DNA of 64,000 nucleotides, taken from assembly GCF_042666655.1 (NCBI RefSeq), contig NZ_JBHTDE010000011.1, forward strand, positions 1 to 64,000, written 5' to 3'. Positions 50,598 through 57,975 of this stretch are shown here, one piece after another (positions within the stretch are counted from its first letter, which is position 1; every line of letters starts with the position of its first letter). The notes under the pieces are model-generated. The model had not been told where the DNA came from. It saw only the letters and a list, made by a program, of their open reading frames with translations, and ran no database searches. This DNA is from Paracraurococcus sp042666655. GTDB taxonomy: Bacteria; Pseudomonadota; Alphaproteobacteria; Acetobacterales; Acetobacteraceae. The translations under genes and the position numbers were made by a program.

Positions 50598-51688
50598 TCC
50601 TGCAGCCCGGCCACCCGTTCCACCATCCGCCAGATCGCGCTGACCTGGACGCCGTCCTTGAACAGATAGCGCCTGTCGTAGCCGTAGCCCCACCAGTTCC
50701 AGCAGCCTTCCGGGTTGATGGCGCTGGCGTCCGAGATACCGGGCGGGTCGAAGGCGGTGGTGCTGACGGTCCGCGCCTGCGGGTACAGCACCACGATGCG
50801 GTTGGTGTCGGCCCATTCGTTGACGCCGATGTTTCGGTAGAAGCGATCGCCCAGCGCCTGTACCGACTGCTTGCAGCCATGCAGCACCACGTGCAGCCGG
50901 CAGGGCGCCGCATCCGCCGCTGCGCAGGCGGCCGGGACATAGAGCATGCCGCTGTCCCACAGCCCGTGCCGCGGCCCGTTGCCGCCCGGGGTGAATTGCT
51001 TCTGGTCGAAGGCGACGTAGCGGCCGGATGGCGCCGCCGCCGCCGGGGCCAGCTTGCCGTAGATCGTCTCCAGCAGGTGCCGCGCCTGGTCGTAGCCGCA
51101 GTCGTTGATGAAGGGCGCCTTGTTGGCGGCGCAGGCGACGCCGTAGGCCTGGGTGACCCAGGCATGCCCGGCATTCACAGCCGCATTGCTGAAGCTGGTG
51201 GCCACCGTCGGCAGGCCGAGCAGCCCATAGACCGCGACCGCCCGCCGCACCGTCTCCGGGTTCACCACCGCATCCGCGCGGCCGGTGAAGGCATAGAGCC
51301 GGCTGCGGCCGAGGTTCTCGACCGGGTCGATCCAGCCGAGCGCGGCGAATTGCCGGATGCGGCCGGCATAGGTCGTGGCCGGCTGCAGCAGGCTCGGCGC
51401 GGTCATGCAGGGGCCCAGCGCCAGGGCGGCCAGCGGCTGCACCCCGGTCCCGGTCGCGTCGTACACCGCGCAGCCATGGAGCCCGCCGGCGACCAGCCCG
51501 GCGCCCATCAGCCTGGCGGAATGCGCGACATGCAGCTGGTTCGCCATGAAGGCGCCGGAGGAAATGCCGGAGACCGAGATCTGCCCCGGGTCGATCGGCA
51601 GGGTGCCGAGCCGGTCGGCGGCACGCGCGCCGCCGCCGCCGAGCGCGACGGCCAGCGCCAGGGCAAGCGGGAGGAATCGGGGTCGCAT
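50594..51688 (-). CDS. Poly(3-hydroxybutyrate) depolymerase, secreted
   Basis: This 364-residue protein has a signal peptide (RPRFLPLALALAVALGGGGA RA). The nucleophile motif is ISVSGISSGAFMANQLHVAH (SGxSSG-type lipase-like box), with further alpha/beta hydrolase elements LYAFTGRADAVVNPETV, FINDCGYDQARHLL, and RLHVVLHGCKQSVQALGDRF (HGC motif with oxyanion/His region); end NPEGCWNWWGYGYDRRYLFK. The layout matches the periplasmic/extracellular PHB depolymerase family that includes the Rhodospirillum type. It cleaves PHB to oligomers. A phasin gene lies 61 bases upstream on the same strand; no PHA synthase is in the window. Confidence 0.88.
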   Translation of the reverse strand: MRPRFLPLALALAVALGGGGARAADRLGTLPIDPGQISVSGISSGAFMANQLHVAHSARLMGAGLVAGGLHGCAVYDATGTGVQPLAALALGPCMTAPSLLQPATTYAGRIRQFAALGWIDPVENLGRSRLYAFTGRADAVVNPETVRRAVAVYGLLGLPTVATSFSNAAVNAGHAWVTQAYGVACAANKAPFINDCGYDQARHLLETIYGKLAPAAAAPSGRYVAFDQKQFTPGGNGPRHGLWDSGMLYVPAACAAADAAPCRLHVVLHGCKQSVQALGDRFYRNIGVNEWADTNRIVVLYPQARTVSTTAFDPPGISDASAINPEGCWNWWGYGYDRRYLFKDGVQVSAIWRMVERVAGLQD

Positions 51689-51749
51689 CGCGGCATCTCC
51701 GTCGGGTCGGGCTGGTGGAGCCGGCGCGGCAGACCGGAGCCTGCCGGCC

Positions 51750-52157
51750 TCAGGCCTTGGTGGGCAGCGCCAGCAGCAGCGCCGCCTTCATCTCGTCGAG
51801 CGAGGCGAGGAAGCGGGTCTGCAGGATGCTGGCGACGCCGGCGCCGGCCTGGCCCGCCAGCTCATTGAGGAGGTTGGCCTGCGCCTGGCCTTCGAGGATC
51901 GCCGACTTGATCGAATCGAAGGGCTTGGCGACCGCGGCGCGTGGATCGGTGCCCAGCGGCAGGCCGGCGGGCCGGCTCGCGGCACCCTGCAGCCGGGTGG
52001 CCAGCATCGCCTGCTGCTGCCTGGCCAGGGTGCCGATGCCCTCCACCGCGGCCTGCCGCGCCGCGGCCAGGGCTTCCAGGTTCTTCACCTGGATCGCCAG
52101 CAGCGCGGCAAGCACCGCCCCGGTCGGCATCGGCCGGGCAAGGGGTGATTCGGACAT
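51750..52157 (-). CDS. Phasin-like granule protein
   Basis: This 135-residue all-helical protein starts at 52157 (GGAGAGG upstream; an open extension to 52241 is discarded). Phasin-like pattern: LLAIQVKNLEALAAARQAAV, EGIGTLARQQQAMLATRL, then AVAKPFDSIKSAILEGQAQA and LASLDEMKAALLLALPTKA. Phasins coat polyhydroxyalkanoate granules. The neighbour downstream is a PHB depolymerase, which supports the assignment. Confidence 0.8.
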   Translation of the reverse strand: MSESPLARPMPTGAVLAALLAIQVKNLEALAAARQAAVEGIGTLARQQQAMLATRLQGAASRPAGLPLGTDPRAAVAKPFDSIKSAILEGQAQANLLNELAGQAGAGVASILQTRFLASLDEMKAALLLALPTKA

Positions 52158-52348
52158 CGTGACCTCTCCGGCTCCGGTGACGCCAGCATGCGCGCCGGTG
52201 GCCCGCATGACTGTGCCGCGCCGCACGATGGACCCGGACATTGCGGGTCGCGGTGGCCTCTCCCGGCCCGCGGCGGCGCCGCCGATGGCGGTTGTGCCCG
52301 ACCCGCGGCCGGCCGCATGCTCCGGCCAGGCGGGAGAGGAGACGCAGC

Positions 52349-53083
52349 ATGGTGGGCCCCATCGTCGCGCCGGCGGCGCGCAGCCCCATCCAGGTCTGGA
52401 CCTGGCCGACGCCGAACGGCCACAAGGTCCACATCATGCTGGAGGAACTTGGCCTGCCGTATGAGGTCGTTCCGGTGGCGATCGGCAAGGGCGAGCAATT
52501 CCGGCCGGAATTCCTGGCCATCACCCCGAACCACCGCATCCCGGCGATCGTCGACCCCGAAGGCCCCGACGGCGGCCGCTTCACCCTGTTCGAGAGCGCG
52601 GCGATCCTGGTCTACCTGGCAGAGAAGACCGGCTCCGCCCTGCTGCCGAAAGCCGGGGAGGCGCGCTACCGCGCTCTCGAATGGACCATGTTCCAGATGG
52701 GCGGGGTCGGGCCGATGTTCGGCCAGTACAACCATTTCACCAATTACGCGCCGGAGAAGATCCCCTACGCGATCGAGCGCTACACCAACGAGGTCGCCCG
52801 GCTGCACCGGGTGCTCGACAAGAGGCTGGCCGCCAGCGCCTATCTCGCCGGGCCGGACTACTCGATCGCCGATATCTGCACCTTCCCGTGGATCCGGAAT
52901 GCGGATCGCCGTGGAATTGATCTGGCGCATTACCCGCATCTGCGGCGTTGGCATGATGCCGTCGCCGCGCGTCCCGCGGTGCAGCGTGGCGTCCAGGTCC
53001 TGGCCGAGAACCAGCGCCGGGGCGCCATGACCGATGCGGAACGCGAGGTGATGTTCGGCAAGACGCAGTTCGCGGTGCGCTGA
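52349..53083 (+). CDS. Glutathione S-transferase (YfcG/Nu-class-like)
   Basis: This 244-residue protein has an N-terminal thioredoxin fold (IQVWTWPTPNGHKVHIMLEE, LPYEVVPVAIGKGEQFRPEF, TPNHRIPAIVDP, FESAAILVYLAEKTG) and a C-terminal helical domain (MFQMGGVGPMFGQYNHFTNY, AGPDYSIADICTFPWIRNAD). TxNGxKVxIMLEEL and GQxxHF are typical of YfcG-type disulfide-bond oxidoreductase GSTs. The ATG at 52349 follows GGGAGAGGAG. Cytosolic; reduces disulfides or hydroperoxides using glutathione. Confidence 0.93.
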   Translation: MVGPIVAPAARSPIQVWTWPTPNGHKVHIMLEELGLPYEVVPVAIGKGEQFRPEFLAITPNHRIPAIVDPEGPDGGRFTLFESAAILVYLAEKTGSALLPKAGEARYRALEWTMFQMGGVGPMFGQYNHFTNYAPEKIPYAIERYTNEVARLHRVLDKRLAASAYLAGPDYSIADICTFPWIRNADRRGIDLAHYPHLRRWHDAVAARPAVQRGVQVLAENQRRGAMTDAEREVMFGKTQFAVR

Positions 53084-53139
53084 CCGCGGAAGAACGCCGC
53101 GACGGTCATCCGGCCGTCGTCACGGCAAGGGGAATCAGG

Positions 53140-53778
53140 ATGGCCGAAATCGACCACATCGTGCTGGGCGCCCGGACGCTCGCCGAAGGCGCCGCCTTCA
53201 TCGAACAGCATCTGGGGGTGAAGCCGCGCGCCGGCGGCAAGCATGAGGGCTTCGGCACGCACAACATGCTGCTCGGCCTGGGCAAGGGGACCTATCTGGA
53301 AATCATCGCCCCCGACCCGGACCAGCCGCAACCGCCGCATGGCCGCATGTTCGACCTCGACGACCCGGCGGTGAAGGTGATGCTGGAAGCCGAGCCGCGG
53401 CTGATCGCCTGGGTGGCCCGCACCCCGGTGATGGATGCCGTGGTGGCACGCCTGGGCCACCGCGCCGGGGAGGTGCGGGCGATGAGCCGCGGCGACCTGC
53501 AGTGGCGCATGGCCTTCCCGCCGCAACGCCAGGACATGGACAACCTGATCCCGGCGCTGATCGAATGGACGGGGGAGGGCGCTTCCTCCCGGATTCCCGA
53601 CAGCCATGTCCGCCTGCTGCACCTGGAGGCCGAGCACCCCGAGGCCGAGGCGGTGAAGGCGGCGCTGGCCGAGCGCGGGCTGGAGGAGGCGCTGAAGGTG
53701 CGCCGCAGTCCGCACGCCCGGCTGGTTGCCCGGCTGCGCCGGGCGGATGGACAAGAAGTCACGCTCAGCAGCGGCTGA
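53140..53778 (+). CDS. Glyoxalase-like domain protein (VOC superfamily, PF13468 type)
   Basis: This 212-residue protein begins IDHIVLGARTLAEGAAFIEQ HLGV with the first metal-type His (DHIV), then GTHNMLLGLGKGTYLEIIAP (Glu ligand), QPPHGRMFDLDDP and RGDLQWRMAFPPQRQDMDNL IPALIEW. This is the single-chain Glyoxalase_3 arrangement. Same strand as the GST gene, 56 bases downstream; they may be co-transcribed for detoxification. Substrate unknown. Confidence 0.88.
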   Translation: MAEIDHIVLGARTLAEGAAFIEQHLGVKPRAGGKHEGFGTHNMLLGLGKGTYLEIIAPDPDQPQPPHGRMFDLDDPAVKVMLEAEPRLIAWVARTPVMDAVVARLGHRAGEVRAMSRGDLQWRMAFPPQRQDMDNLIPALIEWTGEGASSRIPDSHVRLLHLEAEHPEAEAVKAALAERGLEEALKVRRSPHARLVARLRRADGQEVTLSSG

Positions 53779-53910
53779 CGCGGCGAAGCCGCGAAATAGA
53801 TGGTCTCACCCGCCTTCAACCGGGCTTTGCGCCCGTGCTACAGGAGAGCGGGACCGGTCGGCATGGGACCGCCGGCCGGAACCACCCTTCGGGCGAGGCG
53901 CATGGGGGCA

Positions 53911-54510
53911 TCAACGCCGAGGCTGATACCGCCAGACACTGGCAGGCGGGAGGTTGAGCGGCGTCCAGGCCTCGCGCCTGGCGTGCAGCCCCAGCTTGCC
54001 ATGCGGCAACGGCGAGGTGATGCAATAGCTGTACAGCAGGAACCCCTTGCCCGGGGCCACTGCCTCGACCGCCGCCACGAAGCGCCGCTGCTGTTCCAGC
54101 GGCAGCAGCACCAGCGGGATGCCGCAGATCGCGGTGCCGACCTTGCCATGCAGCCGCTCCGGCAGGTCGCGTGCCAGCTCGAAGGCATCGCCGCAGACCA
54201 CGTTCACGCCCGGAAGGACCGCCCGCAGGTGCCCCGCCATTTCAGGCACGATCTCGACCACCGCCAGCTTCCCGGCCGGCACGCCGGCGGCGAGCAGGGC
54301 GCGGGAGACGACACCCGTGCCGGCGCCGAGCTCCAGCACCACCTCGTCCGGCGCCCGCTCCACCAGGGCGGCGATGCGCCGGCACAAGGTGCGGGAGGAC
54401 GGGATGACCGAGCCCATCTGCAGCGGGTTGGCGAGCCAGCGCTTGAAGAAAAGCGATGCATTCGCCGCCTGCCGCCGGTCCCCGTCTCCGCTCGCCGTCG
54501 ATCCCGACAT
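53911..54510 (-). CDS. Class I SAM-dependent methyltransferase, PmtA-like
   Basis: This 199-residue protein reads FFKRWLANPLQMGSVIPSSR, then the SAM motif VVLELGAGTGVVSRALLAAG, VVEIVPEMAGHLR, VVCGDAFEL and a post-I segment FLLYSYCITSPLPHGKLGLH. The IPSSR preceding ELGxGTG and the YC-TSPLP element resemble alphaproteobacterial phosphatidylethanolamine N-methyltransferase (PmtA) and related phospholipid methyltransferases. It would act on lipid head groups at the membrane face. Start 54510 follows AGGGAG; alternatives upstream at 54525 and 54555. Confidence 0.75.
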   Translation of the reverse strand: MSGSTASGDGDRRQAANASLFFKRWLANPLQMGSVIPSSRTLCRRIAALVERAPDEVVLELGAGTGVVSRALLAAGVPAGKLAVVEIVPEMAGHLRAVLPGVNVVCGDAFELARDLPERLHGKVGTAICGIPLVLLPLEQQRRFVAAVEAVAPGKGFLLYSYCITSPLPHGKLGLHARREAWTPLNLPPASVWRYQPRR

Positions 54511-54644
54511 GCCGGTCTCCCTGTCCATCACGTCCTGGCCGGGCCCGCCCGGCACGCTGCCTCCTTAAGGTCGACGGCGACGCCGGCGAAGGCCCCGGCC
54601 GGGGTCGCGACGGCCTGCCGGGGCGGATTTCATGGTGCCGTCAT

Positions 54645-56033
54645 ATGACCGCCCGGATCCTCGTGGTCGACGACATCCCGGCCAACCTCCGGCTGCTCGA
54701 AGCCAAGCTGCTGGCCGAATACTACGAGGTGGCGCTGGCCTCGAGCGGGCCCGAGGCCTTGGCCATGGCCGCGCGCTGGTCGCCGGACGTCATCCTGCTC
54801 GACGTCATGATGCCGGGGATGGACGGCTACGAGGTCTGCCGCCGGCTGAAGGCGCATGACGCCACCGCCCATCTGCCGGTGGTCATGGTCACCGCGCTGA
54901 TCGACCAAGCGGAACGCGTCCGGGGCCTGGAGGCCGGGGCCGACGACTTCCTGTCGAAGCCGGTGGACGACGCCACCATGTTCGCCCGGCTGCGCGCCCT
55001 GCTGCGGGTGAAGCAGGTGCTGGATGCCTGGCGGCAGCGCACCGACACCGCCCGGCAATTGGGGATCGAGCCGCCGCCGGAGCCGCGCGCGAACATTGAC
55101 GGCGCCCGCGCCCTGGTGCTGTCGGAGATGCCCGGCGAAAGCCGGCAGATCGCCGAGGCGCTGGCCGCCGACGGCGTCGTGGTGCATCAGTCCACCCGCT
55201 CGGACGAGGCGCGGCGGGCGTTGCTGGAGGGCAATTTCGACCTCGCCGTGCTCTGCCTGCCGCCCGAGGGCGGCGACGTGCTGCGGCTCGCCTCCCGGCT
55301 GCGGGCCGAGGCGGCGACGCGCGACCTGCCGGTGGTGCTGGCGGCCGATGCCAACCAGCGCGGCTTGGTGCTGCGCGGCTTCGACCTCGGCGCCAACGAC
55401 CACGTGCTGCGGCCGATCGACGCCAACGAGTTGCGTGCACGCGCGCGCAACCAGGTGCGGCGGAAATGGTACCAGGAGCGGCTGCGGAACGACCTCGACC
55501 GTTCGCTCGAACTGGCGGTGACCGACCCGCTGACCGGGCTGCGCAACCGCCGCTATGTCCGTCGCCACCTGGATGGCGTGCTGCGGGGGTCGGACGCCGC
55601 GGTGATGCTGCTGGACGTGGACCGCTTCAAGGCGATCAACGACACCTACGGCCACGCCGCCGGCGATGCCGCGCTGAAGGAGGTGGCGGAGCGGATGAAG
55701 TCGCACCTCCGCGCCGCCGACGTGCTGGCGCGCTACGGCGGCGAGGAATTCATGGTGGTGCTGGCCGGTGCACCCACCGACTACGCCGCGATGGTCGCCG
55801 AAAGGCTGCGCGCCGCGCTGAGCAACGACCCGATCTCGGTCGGGCCGGCGCTGCTGCCGATCACCATCAGCATCGGCCTGGCGATCGCGCCGGCGGGGTG
55901 CTCGGTCTCGGGCGCCATCGCCGCGGCGGATGCGGCGCTCTACCGCGCCAAGGCGGCAGGGCGGAACCGGGTGGAGCAGGCGGTGCCGGAGGATTTCATC
56001 GCCGGGCCGCCGGACTCGGCCGCGGACACCTGA
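54645..56033 (+). CDS. pleD: PleD-type diguanylate cyclase response regulator
   Basis: This 462-residue protein has an N-terminal receiver (1-120: ILVVDDIPANLRLLEAKLLA, acceptor Asp in VILLDVMMPGMDG, Thr in MVTAL, Lys in FLSKPV), a second receiver-like adaptor (about 150-275) in which the acceptor position is degenerate (FDLAVLCLPPEGGD), and a GGDEF domain (about 295-450: TDPLTGLRNRRYV, DVDRFKAINDTYGHAAGDA, active site YGGEEFMV). An inhibitory-site RxxD (RAAD) precedes GGEEF. REC-REC-GGEEF is the PleD architecture; it makes c-di-GMP for motile-sessile switching. DivK is not adjacent. Confidence 0.93.
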   Translation: MTARILVVDDIPANLRLLEAKLLAEYYEVALASSGPEALAMAARWSPDVILLDVMMPGMDGYEVCRRLKAHDATAHLPVVMVTALIDQAERVRGLEAGADDFLSKPVDDATMFARLRALLRVKQVLDAWRQRTDTARQLGIEPPPEPRANIDGARALVLSEMPGESRQIAEALAADGVVVHQSTRSDEARRALLEGNFDLAVLCLPPEGGDVLRLASRLRAEAATRDLPVVLAADANQRGLVLRGFDLGANDHVLRPIDANELRARARNQVRRKWYQERLRNDLDRSLELAVTDPLTGLRNRRYVRRHLDGVLRGSDAAVMLLDVDRFKAINDTYGHAAGDAALKEVAERMKSHLRAADVLARYGGEEFMVVLAGAPTDYAAMVAERLRAALSNDPISVGPALLPITISIGLAIAPAGCSVSGAIAAADAALYRAKAAGRNRVEQAVPEDFIAGPPDSAADT

Positions 56034-56203
56034 AAAAGGAAGGTCGGGGAGATAGCATCCCCTCCGAACCCCTTATCGGGTTCCGGAGACCGGCCCCTGC
56101 CGCGCGGCCGATGCGCTTGTCCAGGCAACGCGAAAAAGCGGCCGGGCTGCCCCGTCCGCTTCCAGCCACCGACAGGCGGCGCGGCGCTTGCGCGCCGCGA
56201 GCC

Positions 56204-56371
56204 TTACTTGATCTTCGATTCGCGGAAGACGACGTGCTTGCGCACGACCGGGTCGTACTTGTTCATCTCGAGCTTGCCGGTGGTGTTCCGGACGTTCTTC
56301 TTGGTCACGTAGAAGAAGCCGGTCTCGGCACTGCTGACGAGCTTGATCTGGATGGTGTTCGACTTGGCCAT
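56204..56371 (-). CDS. rpmG: 50S ribosomal protein L33
   Basis: This 55-residue protein reads MAKSNTIQIKLVSSAETGFF, YVTKKNVRNTTGKLEMNKYD, PVVRKHVVFRESKIK. It is the exact length of non-zinc (Cys-free) proteobacterial L33. It starts at 56371 and ends TAA at 56204. The gene is short enough to be missed by length cut-offs. Just downstream on the same strand GCGGCGC-N4-GCGCCGC (56181-56198) may form a terminator stem. It belongs to the conserved dprA-topA-rnr-ctp-rpmG neighbourhood, divergent from pleD. Confidence 0.97.
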   Translation of the reverse strand: MAKSNTIQIKLVSSAETGFFYVTKKNVRNTTGKLEMNKYDPVVRKHVVFRESKIK

Positions 56372-56472
56372 GACGAAGCCTTCGCGTGTTCTGTCTGCCG
56401 GGCTGGCGTGAGGGCGCGGACAGTAGCGCCCGGGGCGCTGGCGTCAAGCGAAAGCCTCGCCCGAGGGCCGGT

Positions 56473-57975
56473 TCAGCGCGCCAGCGCCGTCGCATAGGCA
56501 TCCGCCTGCTCGATCAGCGTGCGGGCGACGGCGAGGTCGGCGGGGCGTCCCTCGGCCGGCGGGCAGGTGTTGCGCAGCGCCGTCACCTCGCTGCCCGGCA
56601 CCGGGGCGCGGGCCGCCCGCAGCCGCGCCAGAGTCCGCGCCATCGGCGGATCCCCCTGGCGCAGCCGGGCCAGCGCCGCCGCCGTCGCCTCGGCGCCCAG
56701 GCTGGTGCAGACCGCGGGCAGCACGCCGAGGCCCTGGATCGGCCAGCCGCGCGGCGCCAGGACGCGCGACCAGGTGACCAGCAGCTCGCCCCTGTTGGGC
56801 AGCGGCACCACCGCCTGGATCAGCCCCTTGCCGGTGGTCGCACTCCCCACCACCACGCCGCGGCCGCGGTCCGACAGGGCGGCGGCGACGATCTCGGCCG
56901 CCGAGGCGGTGCGGCCATCCACCAGCACCACCAGCGGCACGCCGCGCGCCAGGTCCGGCCCGGCCGAGACATAGCTGCGCGCCGCATCCGGGTGCCGGCC
57001 GCCGGTCAGCGCCACCACGCCCTCGCCCAGGAAGGCGGTGGCCACGGCCACCGCCTGGCCGAGCAGCCCGCCGCGGTTGCCGCGCAGGTCCAGCACCACG
57101 CCGCGCGGCGCGGTGCCGCGGAAGGCCTCCAGCAGCGCCTCGGTCAGCCGCACGTCGGTGGCGTTGGAGAAGCCGTCGAGCTGCAGCCAGAGGATATCCT
57201 CCCGCCGCTGGGCATGCAGGGTCTCCGGCGGCACCGCGCTGCGCAGGAGAAGGACGGTGAAACGCCGCTTGCCGCGCTCGATCCGCAGCGCCACCTCGGT
57301 GCCGGCCGGGCCTTCCAGCAGCGCCGCGGCGGTGACCAGGTCCTGCGCCGAGAGCGCCACGCCATCGGCCTCCAGCACCCGGTCGCCGACCCGCAGTCCG
57401 GCCTCGGCAGCGGGCGAGCCGGGCCGGAGGGTGGCGATGACCACCGCCCGGCCGCGGCCAGCGGCCAAGCGCAGGCCGAGCCCGGTCTGGCCGATGCGCC
57501 GCGCCCGGGCGGCCATCGCCTCCTCCGGCGTCATGTAGCGGCTATAGGGGTCGAGGTGGTTGAACAGCTCCTCGAAGGCGCTGCGCAGCATGCGTTCCGT
57601 CCCGGCCCGGCGGATCGCCGGCGAGGCCCGCCAGGCGGCGTCGAACATGCCCGACAGCGCCACCGCCAGCGGCTGCGCCGCCGCTTCGGGTGGACCCTGG
57701 GCGGGGCGGGCCGGCATCGGCCGGGCCGAGAGCAGCCGGTCGGGCGCCGAGAGCAGCAGGGTGCCGCTCTGCAGCTCGGATTGCAGGGTGGGCTCCAGCA
57801 CCTCCAGCCCGCGCAGGGCCCAGAGGCCGAGCTGGGCCGGGGTCGCCACGTCCAGGTGCCGTTCCAGCACGGCGCCGAGCGCGGTGGCGAGCACCGCCTG
57901 CACCTGCTCGCGCGGGAAGGGGCCTTCCTGCGCCCCGGCGGCAGGCGGGAAAAGCAGCAGCAGCAGCAGGGTCAG
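56473..57975 (-). CDS. S41 family C-terminal processing protease, probable CTG start
   Basis: The gene has about 500 codons. After a hydrophobic leader (TLLLLLLFPPAAGAQ) and an N-terminal helical domain, a PDZ domain (about 175-260: GLGLRLAAGRGRAVVIATLR, SPAAEAGLRVGDRVLEADG) is followed by the S41 catalytic core: RGVVLDLRGNRGGLLGQAV, VVLVDGRTASAAEIVAAALS (nucleophile Ser in TASAAE), SATTGKGLIQAVVPLPNRGE (Lys in TxGKG). It cleaves C-termini of periplasmic proteins. No ATG, GTG or TTG lies in frame near the leader. The only sensible start is CTG at 57975, overlapping the rnr stop (CTGA). The frame remains open far upstream, antisense-free, inside rnr. Confidence 0.85.
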   Translation of the reverse strand: MTLLLLLLFPPAAGAQEGPFPREQVQAVLATALGAVLERHLDVATPAQLGLWALRGLEVLEPTLQSELQSGTLLLSAPDRLLSARPMPARPAQGPPEAAAQPLAVALSGMFDAAWRASPAIRRAGTERMLRSAFEELFNHLDPYSRYMTPEEAMAARARRIGQTGLGLRLAAGRGRAVVIATLRPGSPAAEAGLRVGDRVLEADGVALSAQDLVTAAALLEGPAGTEVALRIERGKRRFTVLLLRSAVPPETLHAQRREDILWLQLDGFSNATDVRLTEALLEAFRGTAPRGVVLDLRGNRGGLLGQAVAVATAFLGEGVVALTGGRHPDAARSYVSAGPDLARGVPLVVLVDGRTASAAEIVAAALSDRGRGVVVGSATTGKGLIQAVVPLPNRGELLVTWSRVLAPRGWPIQGLGVLPAVCTSLGAEATAAALARLRQGDPPMARTLARLRAARAPVPGSEVTALRNTCPPAEGRPADLAVARTLIEQADAYATALAR

